Shown piece by piece: positions 15,512-25,529 of a stretch of DNA of 64,000 nt (positions are counted from its first letter, which is position 1; each line of letters begins with the position of its first letter). The DNA comes from Polynucleobacter duraquae (GTDB lineage Bacteria > Pseudomonadota > Gammaproteobacteria > Burkholderiales > Burkholderiaceae), in contig NZ_CP007501.1 in the NCBI RefSeq assembly GCF_000973625.1, forward strand, positions 1,054,001-1,118,000, written 5' to 3'. The position numbers and the translations under genes are program-made. The notes beneath the pieces were generated by a model. The model ran no database searches, was not told the DNA's origin, and worked only from the letters and a program-made list of their open reading frames with translations.

Positions 15512-16720
15512 TTACTTCTTCAATCCACCAATGAGATCACTCTTTAAATCCACCACGCTCTCAAGTCCAACCGCGATTCGGACTAAGCCATCAGTAATCC
15601 CTGCAGCTTTGCGTGCCTCTGGGCTTACTCGGCAATGTGTCGTGGTAGCAGGATGGGTGATCGTTGTGCGAGTGTCCCCCAGGTTTGCAGTAATGGAGCA
15701 AAGCTTTGTTTGATTGATTAACTTGAAAGCCGCTTTTTTTCCACCCTTCAGTGTGAAAGACAAAATAGCGCCGCCTGCTTTTTGCTGGCGCTTAGCCAAC
15801 GCATGCTGAGGATGAGACTTCAGACCAGGATGGTAAACACGCTCTACACCCGGCTGTTTTTCTAACCATTGAGCGATCTCTAGAGCATTTTGACTCTGCT
15901 GCTTCATGCGCAACTCTAGAGTTTCCAAGCCTTTTAAGAACACCCAAGCATTGAAGGCTGAAAGTGTTGGGCCTGCAGTACGTACATAGGGAAATACTTT
16001 GCCCATAATGAAATCATTGCTACCCACAATTGCGCCACCAACTACACGACCTTGGCCATCCAAATACTTGGTTGCCGAATGAATCACTACATCAGCGCCT
16101 AATAAGAGAGGTCTTTGCAAGGCCGGCGTACAAAAGCAGTTATCAACTGCAAATAGTGCCTGAGCTTTCTTTGCTATTTTGGAGATAGCCTTGATATCAG
16201 CAATCTCAGTTAAAGGATTGGATGGTGTTTCCAAGTAAAACAATTTGGTATTTTCTTGGACGGCATTTTGCCAAGCCTTGGTGTCCGACAAATCCACATA
16301 GGTCGTTGTAATACCAAAGCGTCCCAGAATAGTGCTAAATAATTGGATGGTGGCACCAAACACAGAGCGAGAGCAAACAACGTGGTCTCCGGCCTGAAGA
16401 TGGGACATTGCCATTGTCAAAATAGCAGCCATACCAGAGGAAGTGGCAATACAAGCTTCGCCACCCTCTAGCGCAGCCAATCGATCCTGAAACATGCTGA
16501 CAGTAGGATTGGTAAAACGAGAATAAATAAAACCCTGATCTGCATGAGCAAAGCCATCTGCTGCAAGTTCTGCACTATCAAAGCAAAAGCTTGAAGTAAG
16601 GAACATGGCCTCAGAGTGCTCTTGGTATTCGGCAGTACGGCGAGTACCTGCACGAACCGCTAAGGTTTCAAGCGCAAGTTTAGAGAAATCAGGTTTTTTT
16701 CGGATTGGTTTACTCTTCAT
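15512..16720 (-). CDS. metZ: O-succinylhomoserine sulfhydrylase MetZ
   Basis: This 402-residue PLP enzyme of the Cys/Met metabolism family makes homocysteine directly from O-succinylhomoserine and sulfide. The PLP lysine is in IHSATKYLDGQGRVVGG near residue 213, and the substrate-binding RFTNPTVSMF and ETPSNPLTEI segments are clear. Adjacency to purF is the usual place for metZ in Burkholderiales and Pseudomonas, which supports MetZ over cystathionine gamma-synthase. It starts about 70 bp downstream of the purF stop. Confidence 0.92.
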   Translation of the reverse strand: MKSKPIRKKPDFSKLALETLAVRAGTRRTAEYQEHSEAMFLTSSFCFDSAELAADGFAHADQGFIYSRFTNPTVSMFQDRLAALEGGEACIATSSGMAAILTMAMSHLQAGDHVVCSRSVFGATIQLFSTILGRFGITTTYVDLSDTKAWQNAVQENTKLFYLETPSNPLTEIADIKAISKIAKKAQALFAVDNCFCTPALQRPLLLGADVVIHSATKYLDGQGRVVGGAIVGSNDFIMGKVFPYVRTAGPTLSAFNAWVFLKGLETLELRMKQQSQNALEIAQWLEKQPGVERVYHPGLKSHPQHALAKRQQKAGGAILSFTLKGGKKAAFKLINQTKLCSITANLGDTRTTITHPATTTHCRVSPEARKAAGITDGLVRIAVGLESVVDLKSDLIGGLKK

Positions 16721-16789
16721 ACCGCTATTTTGACACCGAATTACAGAATTGCCTCAGGCACACACGCCCGAGGAACTCGATCGTTGTTT

Positions 16790-18328
16790 TTAGTCTTCTG
16801 TCGCTAAATGCAAATGCAGTTGAGAGCGGGCAAAGTCACTAGAATCGCGTTGACGGTCAGCTTTGGCCTCGGAGGTATTGCGAGCCGCTTCTAGTGCATC
16901 TAAATAAGATTCATTGATATCGCCAGTAATATAGTGACCATCAAAACAAGAGGCCTCAAAATGCTGGATTTCGGGATTGATATCCTTCACGGCCTGCTTC
17001 ATATCTTCGACGCTCTGATAGATTAATTGGTCTGCGCCAATCATCTTGTTGATCTCTTCATCAGTGCGCCCATAGGCAACCAACTCACTGCGAGTTGGCA
17101 TATCGATACCATACACATTAGGGAAGCGTACAGGGGGCGCAGCAGAAGCAAAAATCACTTTCTTAGCGCCAGACTCTCGTGCCATCTGCACAATCTCAAA
17201 GGAGGTTGTACCGCGAACAATAGAGTCATCCACAATGAGGACGGTCTTATCTTTGAACTCAATACGCATGGCGTTGAGTTTCTGACGGACTGATTTTTTA
17301 CGCACAGCTTGGCCTGGCATGATGAAGGTTCTACCAATATAGCGATTCTTGAAGAATCCTTCGCGGTAATCTACACCTAGACGTTTAGCAACCTGCATTG
17401 CCGCTGGACGACTAGAGTCAGGGATCGGCATCACAACATCAATCTCGCCTGGAATCGTTTCTTTACGAATCTTTTCAGCAAGGTAATCACCCATGCGCAT
17501 CCGCACGTTATAAACAGTCACGCCATCAATTGTGGAGTCTGGACGAGCCATGTAAACGTATTCAAAAATGCAAGGTGTTAGAACTGCATCAGCAACGCAC
17601 TGACGCGAAGAGAAATTGCCATCCAAATCAATATAAATTGCCTCGCCAGGATTGACATCACGAACAAAGGTAAAGCCAAGGCCATCAAGTGCAACAGACT
17701 CAGAGGCAATCATCCACTCTGGACCCTTCGGTGTATCCATGCGACCAATACAGAGAGGTCGAATTCCAAACGGGTCGCGAAATGCCAATAAGCCATAGCC
17801 AGCTATCAAAGAAACTACAGCGTAAGAGCCTTTAACACGCTTAGTGACTTGTGTAACAGCGTTAAACATCGCGCTCTCATCTAATGCAGCGCTATTAGTT
17901 TCTTTTTGAAGCTCATCAGCCAATACATTCAACAACACCTCTGTATCAGAACTGGTGTTGATGTGGCGACGATCACGATAAGCCATCTCTACGCGCAGGC
18001 TAGCCGCATTAGTCAGGTTGCCGTTATGGGCCAAAATAATGCCGTAAGGAGCGCTGACATAAAACGGTTGAGCCTCTTCCTCACTGCTTGCTGAGCCAGC
18101 AGTTGGATAACGAACTTGACCAATGCCAGCACTACCTACAAGACTTCGCATATTGCGAGTTCTAAATACATCTCGCACAAGACCATTGGCTTTATGCATC
18201 GTGAATGAATTGCCATTCATCGTTGCCATGCCAGCAGCATCTTGACCGCGATGTTGTAGCAACAACAACGCGTCATAAATGAGCTGATTCACTGGGGAGT
18301 GGGAAACTGTTCCGACGACGCCGCACAT
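16790..18328 (-). CDS. purF: amidophosphoribosyltransferase PurF
   Basis: This 512-residue enzyme catalyses the first committed step of purine synthesis (PRPP plus glutamine to phosphoribosylamine). It begins MCGVVGT, so Cys2 becomes the N-terminal nucleophile of the glutaminase after Met removal. The phosphoribosyltransferase loop VLIVDDSIVRGTTS is near residue 365. The cvpA gene lies 4 bp upstream, as in E. coli and many proteobacteria. Confidence 0.97.
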   Translation of the reverse strand: MCGVVGTVSHSPVNQLIYDALLLLQHRGQDAAGMATMNGNSFTMHKANGLVRDVFRTRNMRSLVGSAGIGQVRYPTAGSASSEEEAQPFYVSAPYGIILAHNGNLTNAASLRVEMAYRDRRHINTSSDTEVLLNVLADELQKETNSAALDESAMFNAVTQVTKRVKGSYAVVSLIAGYGLLAFRDPFGIRPLCIGRMDTPKGPEWMIASESVALDGLGFTFVRDVNPGEAIYIDLDGNFSSRQCVADAVLTPCIFEYVYMARPDSTIDGVTVYNVRMRMGDYLAEKIRKETIPGEIDVVMPIPDSSRPAAMQVAKRLGVDYREGFFKNRYIGRTFIMPGQAVRKKSVRQKLNAMRIEFKDKTVLIVDDSIVRGTTSFEIVQMARESGAKKVIFASAAPPVRFPNVYGIDMPTRSELVAYGRTDEEINKMIGADQLIYQSVEDMKQAVKDINPEIQHFEASCFDGHYITGDINESYLDALEAARNTSEAKADRQRDSSDFARSQLHLHLATED

Positions 18329-18332
18329 AAGC

Positions 18333-18899
18333 CTAGATCCCTATTGTTAATGAAGGTGTAACGGTGGGTGTAATTTTAGGCATTGCATTGCCTAATTGCT
18401 TTGCCCAGTCTGCCGGCAACCAACCCTTAATTAAGCTAGTTGCCATATCAATTGCTGGTCGGGTTATTGCCTTCTGCCATGCGACGCTCTGAGGAATAGG
18501 AGTCAAGGCCGCCAATGTAGCCAACACTACGACAACGACACCACCACGCGCTAAGCCAAATACAAGACCGAGAAATCGATCTGTCATGCTCAATCCAGCA
18601 GACAAAATAATCTTCTGAATCACATTGCCGATCAAACCACAGACAATCAAGGTAAGAATAAATAGAATGAGGAAGCTCACACCTAAGCTCAGTAACTCAT
18701 CCATATGAAAAGTAGATAGCCATTCAACAGAAAGGTAACTCGTATAGTGATAAGCAACCCAAGCAGCTACAAACCAAGATGCTAGTGCCAGCACCTCTTT
18801 GAAAAGACCTCGAGAAATCCCCACCAATGCAGAAACTAGTAGCACTACCAGGGTGAAGTAATCCACCGTGGTTAACTTCAGGGTGGACAAATATTCCAT
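18333..18899 (-). CDS. cvpA: CvpA family membrane protein
   Basis: This 188-residue inner-membrane protein has about four helices. It starts with the family segment TVDYFTLVVLLVSALVGISRG and contains DRFLGLVFGLARG near residue 105. CvpA is linked to colicin V export and to envelope stress in enterobacteria; its molecular role is not settled. It is immediately upstream of purF and overlaps the SPOR gene stop by one base, indicating translational coupling. Confidence 0.92.
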   Translation of the reverse strand: MEYLSTLKLTTVDYFTLVVLLVSALVGISRGLFKEVLALASWFVAAWVAYHYTSYLSVEWLSTFHMDELLSLGVSFLILFILTLIVCGLIGNVIQKIILSAGLSMTDRFLGLVFGLARGGVVVVVLATLAALTPIPQSVAWQKAITRPAIDMATSLIKGWLPADWAKQLGNAMPKITPTVTPSLTIGI

Positions 18900-19666
18900 T
18901 AAGGGGCTTCCACCTCAACTAGCCTTGGAGATAGGCCCATGGCTTTCACTTTTTTCTCAGCAGCTTCAGCAGCATCCTTATCGGCAAAAGGTCCTGCTCT
19001 TAATAAATACAGTTTTACACCGTCTGCACCGTTTTTATTTAAAACATAATTAGGAATCTTTTGATCCTTCATCTTCGCTATCCAGCCCTTAGCCCGCTCT
19101 TCTGATGCAAAAGCACCAACCTGAATGACATATTTACCAGGCCCCACTTTTTTTGGAATTTCTTCAGTTTTTGATTTAGTGATTGAATCTGGCGCGACGA
19201 TGACTTCTTCACCGGCAGCCAAGCCGCTAATAGAGTTTGTTTTACTTACCGCGGGGGGTACTTTTGTTACCACTTCTTTAGATGGCGAAGGCGCTTTTTC
19301 TTTCGCCGGCACTTCAACAGTAGCAGCCGACCTCAGCTTCTCATCGTTTGCGGGTAATGCAGCGTTAGGGGCAGGAAGACTAGTCACAATATTCACAGCA
19401 ATATCGTTATTGACAGACTTAGGCTTGTTGTCCAAGATACGAGGAAGGCCAACTACCGCAATTAAAACTAGAACAGCAGCACCAATCAGGCGATGGCGGG
19501 CACGTTGTTGATCTGGATCTTCTGTAAAGGCAAGCTCTTCATTTTCTTGAGCGCGCTGAAAACTACGGGGGGCTAATTTATTGACTGTACGACGCCCCCT
19601 CACCGAAGCCTGATCAAGGTCTTCAGTCTCAGAGTTTCGCTTAAAAAGCTGCGGTAAACGAATCAT
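18899..19666 (-). CDS. SPOR-domain protein (DedD/FtsN-like)
   Basis: This 255-residue protein has a basic cytoplasmic N-terminus, one membrane helix (residues about 60-80, GAAVLVLIAVVGLPRIL), a proline/alanine/lysine-rich periplasmic linker and a C-terminal SPOR domain starting GKYVIQVGAFASEERAK near residue 178. SPOR domains bind denuded septal peptidoglycan, so a cell-division role is expected. The position between folC and cvpA is the usual one for DedD-type proteins. It is 3 bp downstream of folC. Confidence 0.88.
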   Translation of the reverse strand: MIRLPQLFKRNSETEDLDQASVRGRRTVNKLAPRSFQRAQENEELAFTEDPDQQRARHRLIGAAVLVLIAVVGLPRILDNKPKSVNNDIAVNIVTSLPAPNAALPANDEKLRSAATVEVPAKEKAPSPSKEVVTKVPPAVSKTNSISGLAAGEEVIVAPDSITKSKTEEIPKKVGPGKYVIQVGAFASEERAKGWIAKMKDQKIPNYVLNKNGADGVKLYLLRAGPFADKDAAEAAEKKVKAMGLSPRLVEVEAP

Positions 19667-19669
19667 GGA

Positions 19670-20995
19670 TCAATGGGCCTGGTTATTTCTGCATGCCATT
19701 ACTCCGGCAACGGTATAGAAGGATCCGAAGATGACAATTCTATCACCCTCACCGGCCTTAGAAAGCGCTTTTTGATACGCTGCAGCAGGATCTGGGAAGC
19801 ATTCAATGCCACCATCTTCCCCATTTTTAACGGACACACCCAGATCTACCAACTTCTCAGATAGCGCCGCCGCTCTAGCGGCGCGTGGAGTTGGTAAATC
19901 TGTGCAAAACCAGAAGTCCACGCTATTCAATAAGGGCTTAATAACCCCAGCAATATCCTTATCTGCCATTGCACCAAAAATGGCAAAGGTATAGGGGTGG
20001 TAACCCATCTTATTCAAGCCTTGCCCCAAGGTGGCTGCTGCATGGGGATTGTGGGCAACATCTAAAACGATCGTTGGCTGACCTGGTAGAACCTGAAAAC
20101 GACCTGGCAGCTCCACCATAGCAAAGCCATTCCGAATATCCTGCGCGCTAACTGGCAGTCGTTGATGCAAAGCCATTAATGCAGCAATCACGGCGGAGGC
20201 ATTCAGAATTTGATTGGCACCACGTAATGCAGGGTAGCCTAAGCCGCTGAAGCGTTTTTGACGCCCTGCCCAACCCCACTGCTGCTTATCACCCTGAAAG
20301 TTATAGTCACGGCCCTGTAGCCATAAATCACAGCCGAGTTTTTCAGCGTGATCAATCAAAGTTTGTGGGGGCACTGGATCTCCACAAACTGCAATACCGC
20401 CAGCTCGGAAAATACCTGCTTTTTCAAAACCAATTGCCTCACGTGTGCCACCCAAAAAATCGGCATGGTCGATATCAATACTCGTGACGATTGCACAATC
20501 TGCATCAATAATATTGACCGCATCCAAGCGACCACCCATACCAACTTCAAGCACTACTGCATCTAGTTGAGCCTTGGAAAATAAATGCATGATCGCCAAG
20601 GTGGTGAACTCAAAATACGTTAAGGTTGGCGCATCTACTAAGCTGACGCGAACTTTTTCAACAGCTGCAAAATGCTCTAGCAAAAGATCATCTTTTACCT
20701 CTTCACCATTAACGCGAGCACGCTCGTTAAAGACGAGTAAGTGTGGGGACATATGGCAACCCACCTTGTAGCCAGACGCCAGCAAAATAGTCTCAAGATA
20801 GGCGCAAGTAGAACCTTTGCCATTGGTGCCAGCTACGGTAATCACCGGGCAATCGAAGTGAAGGCCTAGGGCATCTCTAACACGATTGATGCGTGCAAGG
20901 CCCATATCGATACCAACAGGATGGGATGTTTCGAGGTGACTAAGCCAAGCCGTTAAGCTAGAAAAAAGGATAGGGGTTTGGAGGGCGAGATTCAA
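19670..20995 (-). CDS. folC: bifunctional folylpolyglutamate / dihydrofolate synthase FolC
   Basis: This 441-residue Mur-ligase-family enzyme has the ATP-binding loop VAGTNGKGSTCAYLE near residue 55 and the folate-binding segment GCHMSPHLLVFNERARVNG. It adds glutamate to folates and converts dihydropteroate to dihydrofolate. It sits 5 bp downstream of accD and 3 bp upstream of the SPOR gene, the conserved accD-folC-dedD-cvpA-purF order. Confidence 0.94.
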   Translation of the reverse strand: MNLALQTPILFSSLTAWLSHLETSHPVGIDMGLARINRVRDALGLHFDCPVITVAGTNGKGSTCAYLETILLASGYKVGCHMSPHLLVFNERARVNGEEVKDDLLLEHFAAVEKVRVSLVDAPTLTYFEFTTLAIMHLFSKAQLDAVVLEVGMGGRLDAVNIIDADCAIVTSIDIDHADFLGGTREAIGFEKAGIFRAGGIAVCGDPVPPQTLIDHAEKLGCDLWLQGRDYNFQGDKQQWGWAGRQKRFSGLGYPALRGANQILNASAVIAALMALHQRLPVSAQDIRNGFAMVELPGRFQVLPGQPTIVLDVAHNPHAAATLGQGLNKMGYHPYTFAIFGAMADKDIAGVIKPLLNSVDFWFCTDLPTPRAARAAALSEKLVDLGVSVKNGEDGGIECFPDPAAAYQKALSKAGEGDRIVIFGSFYTVAGVMACRNNQAH

Positions 20996-21000
20996 GCGCT

Positions 21001-21888
21001 TTATACAGCTGCGCTACCCGCAATCGCAGGCTCAGGGAGTTGCTGTAGCAAGGCCAATAAACGGGCAATCTCTCCGCGCATCTGCCGACGATCAACGATC
21101 ATGTCGATGCCGCCCTTTTGCATCAAAAACTCAGAGCGCTGAAAACCTTCTGGTAATTTTTCACGCACGGTTTGCTCGATCACGCGCGGTCCTGCAAAGC
21201 CAATTAAGGCTTTTGGTTCAGCCATGACAACATCACCCATAAACGCAAAGCTAGCAGAAATTCCACCCATGGTTGGGTCTGTTAAGACACTGATATAGGG
21301 CAAACCTTTTTTAGAGAGCAAAGTGAGCATCGAGTTGGTCTTAGCCATTTGAAAAAGAGACAGTAAGCTCTCTTGCATGCGTGCACCGCCAGTAGCGGTA
21401 ACACAAATAAAGGCGCACTTCTTAGCAATGGCTTCCTGTACGCCGCGAGCAAAACGCTCACCTACTACCGAACCCATTGAGCCACCCATATATTGGAATT
21501 CAAAGCAGGCCGTAACTACTGGAATGCTCTCAATTTTTCCGCCAAGAACAATTAAGGCCTCGGTTTCGCCAGAAGCGTCACTAGCTTCTTTTAAGCGATC
21601 AGGGTACTTTTTGGAATCTTTAAATTTGAGTGGATCGACTGGATAAATATCAGCGCCAATTTCATAGCGACCCTTTGGGTCTAAAAGACTATCGAGGCGC
21701 TGACGGGCGACAATGCGCATGTGATGACTACATTTGGGACAAACCGATAAATTTGCTTCGATATCGGTGCTATAGAGTACGGTTTCACAGCTGGGACACT
21801 TAACCCAAAGTCCCTCAGGAACAGACTTGCGATTAGCAGGATCCGTATGTTGGATTTGCGGGGGTAGTAATTTATCGATCCAGCTCAT
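21001..21888 (-). CDS. accD: acetyl-CoA carboxylase carboxyltransferase beta subunit AccD
   Basis: This 295-residue subunit begins [10 protein letters not shown] and has the four-cysteine zinc ribbon (Cys31, Cys34, Cys50, Cys53) that caps AccD. The crotonase-like carboxyltransferase core shows the CoA-binding segments [18 protein letters not shown] and [12 protein letters not shown]. With AccA it transfers carboxyl from biotin to acetyl-CoA to make malonyl-CoA. It lies 22 bp downstream of trpA. Confidence 0.96.
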   Translation of the reverse strand: MSWIDKLLPPQIQHTDPANRKSVPEGLWVKCPSCETVLYSTDIEANLSVCPKCSHHMRIVARQRLDSLLDPKGRYEIGADIYPVDPLKFKDSKKYPDRLKEASDASGETEALIVLGGKIESIPVVTACFEFQYMGGSMGSVVGERFARGVQEAIAKKCAFICVTATGGARMQESLLSLFQMAKTNSMLTLLSKKGLPYISVLTDPTMGGISASFAFMGDVVMAEPKALIGFAGPRVIEQTVREKLPEGFQRSEFLMQKGGIDMIVDRRQMRGEIARLLALLQQLPEPAIAGSAAV

Positions 21889-21910
21889 CAGTATTTAACT
21901 ATCCAGTGCA

Positions 21911-22708
21911 TTAACTATCTAAAGCGACGCGAATTTCACGAATGAAAGTTTCGAGTGATTGTACCGCTTGGCCGGGGGCAGAATCCTCTAAAAGGCGAAT
22001 AATTCGACTACCAATCACCACCGCATCAGCGGTTTTTGATACCGCACGGGCACTTTCAGCGTCATTAATACCAAAACCCACTGCGATCGGAATTGACGTA
22101 GCCTCACGAATTTTAGGAATAATGCTGGCCACATCCTGAGTATTCAGATGAGATGCACCAGTTACTCCGCGCATAGAGACATAGTAGATATAACCAGAAG
22201 CTATTTTCGCTGCATCCTTTATACGCTCTGGTGATGAAGTGGGAGCCAATAGAAAAATTGGATCGACGCCCGCTGCCCTCATTTGATTAGCAAAATCAAC
22301 GCACTCCTCTGGAGGATAGTCCACGATCAAAACACCATCAACGCCGGCAGCTTTAGCTTCCGTTGCAAAGCGCTCCGCTCCCATCTGTTCGACTGGATTA
22401 GCGTAGCCCATTAAAACGACTGGTGTGGCGGTATCGGCTTTACGAAACTCTTTCACCATTTCTAAGCAACCACGCAGAGTAACACCTTGTGTCAGCGCTC
22501 TTTCAGAAGAGCGTTGAATAACAGGTCCGTCAGCCATTGGGTCAGAAAATGGCACTCCAAGCTCAATGACATTAGAGCCACCACGAACTAATGCGTGCAT
22601 TAATTCAACAGTGAGTTTGGGATCGGGATCACCAGCAGTAATAAAAGGGATTAAGCCTTTTTTTCCGCTAGCTTTTAGTTCATTAAAGAGTGCTGTAATT
22701 TTTGACAT
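21911..22708 (-). CDS. trpA: tryptophan synthase alpha subunit TrpA
   Basis: This 265-residue TIM barrel cleaves indole-3-glycerol phosphate to indole. The catalytic Glu and Asp are in [19 protein letters not shown] near residues 48-60, and the phosphate-binding GFGINDAES is near residue 212. It lies 47 bp downstream of trpB, its tunnel partner. Confidence 0.96.
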   Translation of the reverse strand: MSKITALFNELKASGKKGLIPFITAGDPDPKLTVELMHALVRGGSNVIELGVPFSDPMADGPVIQRSSERALTQGVTLRGCLEMVKEFRKADTATPVVLMGYANPVEQMGAERFATEAKAAGVDGVLIVDYPPEECVDFANQMRAAGVDPIFLLAPTSSPERIKDAAKIASGYIYYVSMRGVTGASHLNTQDVASIIPKIREATSIPIAVGFGINDAESARAVSKTADAVVIGSRIIRLLEDSAPGQAVQSLETFIREIRVALDS

Positions 22709-22755
22709 GGAAATTCGTATCTATTTTTGTATGTGACCTAGTGATGAGCTATGCA

Positions 22756-23949
22756 TCAGCCCTCAGAACCAGTAGCTTGTGCAACGGTATGCATATCCTT
22801 GTCACCTCGACCAGATAAGTTAACCAAGATCGTTTTATCTTTAGGTAGCGTAGCCGCTAATTTGCATGCATATGCAATCGCATGAGCAGATTCTAGGGCA
22901 GGAATAATTCCTTCAATCTGGCAACAGTCATGAAAAGCCTTCAATGCTTCTTCATCAGTTATCGCCACATAGTCAGCGCGACCAGAGTCCTTTAACCACG
23001 CATGCTCAGGACCAACGCCAGGGTAATCCATGCCAGCAGAAACCGAATGCGTTTCTGATATCTGTCCATTTTCATCTTGCAAAAGATAGGTACGATTGCC
23101 GTGCAATACGCCTGGCTTTCCAACACAAAGGGCTGCTGAGTGAAGGCCACTATTGAGGCCATGACCTGCAGCTTCAACTCCAATTAATTTTACTTCTGGG
23201 AAATCAATGTAAGGATAGAAAATACCCATTGCATTGGAACCGCCGCCAACACAAGCCATGACATAGTCAGGCTGACGCCCAGTCATGACCGGCATTTGTA
23301 TTTTGCACTCTTCCCCGATCACACTTTGAAAGTCTCTGACCATCATTGGGTACGGATGTGGTCCAGCGACAGTGCCAATAATGTAGAAGGTATCTTCCAC
23401 ATTCGTAACCCAGTCACGCATGGCTTCATTTAAGGCATCCTTTAGCGTCTTCGTTCCAGATTCAACAGGCACGACTTTTGCGCCAAGCAATTTCATACGG
23501 AACACATTTTGCGCTTGACGCGCTACGTCAACAGAACCTTGATACACAGTGCAATCTAATCCAAAACGAGCGCAAATAGTTGCAGTAGCGACACCGTGCT
23601 GCCCTGCTCCAGTCTCAGCAATAATGCGAGGCTTACCCATGCGCTTAGCCAACATAGCTTGACCGATCACATTGTTAATTTTGTGTGCGCCAGTGTGATT
23701 CAAATCTTCACGCTTCAGATAAATTTGCGCGCCGCCTAACATTTCACTCCAACGTTTAGCGTGATAGACCGGTGATGGACGACCTACAAAATGCTTGAGC
23801 TCATAATGAAATTCTTCTAAGAATTCAGGATCGTATTGATATTTTGCATAAGCTGCCTTGAGCTCATCCAAAGCAAACATCAGCGTCTCAGAAACAAATA
23901 CGCCACCGTAAGGACCAAAGTGTCCCCGTGCATCTGGCTTATCGTACAT
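22756..23949 (-). CDS. trpB: tryptophan synthase beta subunit TrpB
   Basis: This 397-residue PLP enzyme condenses indole and serine to tryptophan. The PLP lysine is in [15 protein letters not shown] near residue 88 and the phosphate-binding loop is [10 protein letters not shown] near residue 232. It is 31 bp downstream of trpF in the order trpF-trpB-trpA. Confidence 0.97.
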   Translation of the reverse strand: MYDKPDARGHFGPYGGVFVSETLMFALDELKAAYAKYQYDPEFLEEFHYELKHFVGRPSPVYHAKRWSEMLGGAQIYLKREDLNHTGAHKINNVIGQAMLAKRMGKPRIIAETGAGQHGVATATICARFGLDCTVYQGSVDVARQAQNVFRMKLLGAKVVPVESGTKTLKDALNEAMRDWVTNVEDTFYIIGTVAGPHPYPMMVRDFQSVIGEECKIQMPVMTGRQPDYVMACVGGGSNAMGIFYPYIDFPEVKLIGVEAAGHGLNSGLHSAALCVGKPGVLHGNRTYLLQDENGQISETHSVSAGMDYPGVGPEHAWLKDSGRADYVAITDEEALKAFHDCCQIEGIIPALESAHAIAYACKLAATLPKDKTILVNLSGRGDKDMHTVAQATGSEG

Positions 23950-23980
23950 AAATACCTCTTTTATTAGTTACAGCAAATGA

Positions 23981-24655
23981 TTAGGTTAGCGTGCTTGCAT
24001 CTGCTGCACGCACTGCCTCGATAAACTCTTTCATCAAGGCGTGGTCTTTTACACCTTTGCTGATTTCTACGCCACTAGAGACGTCAACCGCGCAAGGATG
24101 TAGACGAGCAATAGCTTCGCCCACGTTGTGAACGTTCAATCCACCACTCAAAACGACCCGAGGCGCGTTTGCGCTTATCCATGCTTGTGGAATTCCTGAC
24201 CAATCAAAAGGAACGCCCCCTCCTCCATAGCCCTCAACGAGCGCATCGAGCAAAAGAGCATTTGCTTGCCTATATTGTAGGGAAAAATCATCAAACGCGA
24301 AGGCTGACCCAACACGGGCAGCTTTCATCCAGGGCTGACCTGCAGCTAGGCGTTGGCACTCCTCAGGAGACTCGTCCCCGTGAAACTGCCACAAAGTGAT
24401 CGGGGCCGCAGCCCTAATAGCCTCAAATTCAGCATCGGTAGCATTCACAACCAATCCAACCGCATCAACCCCTGCTGGAAGCCTAGAAATCAATGCGGCA
24501 GCGATATTGGGAGTAACGGCCCTAGGACTAGGGGGGTAAAACACGAAACCAAGGGCATCAACACCAGAGGCTATAGCAGCGTCGACATCACCCGGCGTCT
24601 TGAGACCACAGATTTTGACCCTAGTTCGGCCTGGAGAGTTTGTTATTAAGCCCAT
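23981..24655 (-). CDS. trpF: phosphoribosylanthranilate isomerase TrpF
   Basis: This 224-residue TIM barrel is an Amadori isomerase of tryptophan synthesis. The catalytic cysteine is in TRVKICGLKTPGDV near residue 15 and the general-acid aspartate side and phosphate site are in CAVDVSSGVE near residue 190. A longer in-frame form begins at 24772 but would overlap truA by 77 bases, so the ATG at 24655 is chosen. The ribosome site is weak. Confidence 0.93.
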   Translation of the reverse strand: MGLITNSPGRTRVKICGLKTPGDVDAAIASGVDALGFVFYPPSPRAVTPNIAAALISRLPAGVDAVGLVVNATDAEFEAIRAAAPITLWQFHGDESPEECQRLAAGQPWMKAARVGSAFAFDDFSLQYRQANALLLDALVEGYGGGGVPFDWSGIPQAWISANAPRVVLSGGLNVHNVGEAIARLHPCAVDVSSGVEISKGVKDHALMKEFIEAVRAADASTLT

Positions 24656-24695
24656 AAGAGGAAATGATAAGGGTCTTGAGCTCTTAAAGACATAT

Positions 24696-25526
24696 TTATA
24701 CAAAAATCGCCTTAGGCAACCAAGAGCTTGAAAGCCAGGGTTTGGGGATATTAAATTCCTCTGGGTAGGCAATTTTTGCTAAATAGAGGCCTGCAGGTGA
24801 AAACGTGGGGGCTGCAACACTACGATTTTTTGTGGCCAAAACTTCGGCCATCCAATGAGCTGATTGTTTGCCTACGCCAATTTGGATAAAGCTCCCCACT
24901 AAATTACGAACCATGTGATGCAAGAAGGCATTTCCTGTGATCCTAAAATACAGCCAGGGTTCATTCGAGAAAATTTCGATGGAAAATATCGTCTTCACTG
25001 GAGTCTTACTTTGACATTCTGAGGAACGAAAAGAAGTGAAATCATGCTCACCAATCAAGCATTTGGCTGCGGATCTCATCGCATCGATATCAAACCAGCG
25101 ATCTGCTGGAAGCATCACATAACCAGCGCGATCAGCAGCCATGGGAGAGCGGCAAGGCCCTGCATGCAATGCATAGATATAAGTACGCTCGTAAGCAGAA
25201 TAGCGAGCACTAAATTCATTCGCAACTGCTTGAGCCCAATTGATCACAATGGACTCTGGCAGGAATGCATTAACGCCCCTCACCCAAGACCAGTCATCTC
25301 GCTCAACCTCAACATCAAAGTGAACAACTTGACCTAATGCATGAACGCCGGCATCGGTTCGACCAGCAGTGACAACACGAATAGGATGAGAGTTCTGGGT
25401 ATCATTACCAACAAACGAGGTAATAGCTCTCTCTAATTCATCCTGAATAGTGGGCTGATTGACCTGTGTCTGCCAACCAGAAAAAGCACTGCCGTCATAC
25501 TGAAGTCCCAGGGCAATGCGCATCAA
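24696..25526 (-). CDS. truA: tRNA pseudouridine(38-40) synthase TruA
   Basis: This 276-residue enzyme isomerises uridines 38-40 in the anticodon arm. The catalytic aspartate is in [15 protein letters not shown] near residue 57. The N-terminal [19 protein letters not shown] and the [13 protein letters not shown] segment are family signatures. ATG at 25523 is an alternative start one codon downstream. It follows fimV by 3 bp. Confidence 0.95.
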   Translation of the reverse strand: MMRIALGLQYDGSAFSGWQTQVNQPTIQDELERAITSFVGNDTQNSHPIRVVTAGRTDAGVHALGQVVHFDVEVERDDWSWVRGVNAFLPESIVINWAQAVANEFSARYSAYERTYIYALHAGPCRSPMAADRAGYVMLPADRWFDIDAMRSAAKCLIGEHDFTSFRSSECQSKTPVKTIFSIEIFSNEPWLYFRITGNAFLHHMVRNLVGSFIQIGVGKQSAHWMAEVLATKNRSVAAPTFSPAGLYLAKIAYPEEFNIPKPWLSSSWLPKAIFV

Positions 25527-25529
25527 AGT

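Noticed and set aside
16721..16789. SAM riboswitch between purF and metZ
   Set aside because: The gap of about 70 bases is too short for a typical SAM riboswitch and shows no matching helices or terminator.
24656..24772. 39-residue N-terminal extension of TrpF
   Set aside because: It would overlap truA by 77 bases and TrpF normally starts just before the VKICG motif.
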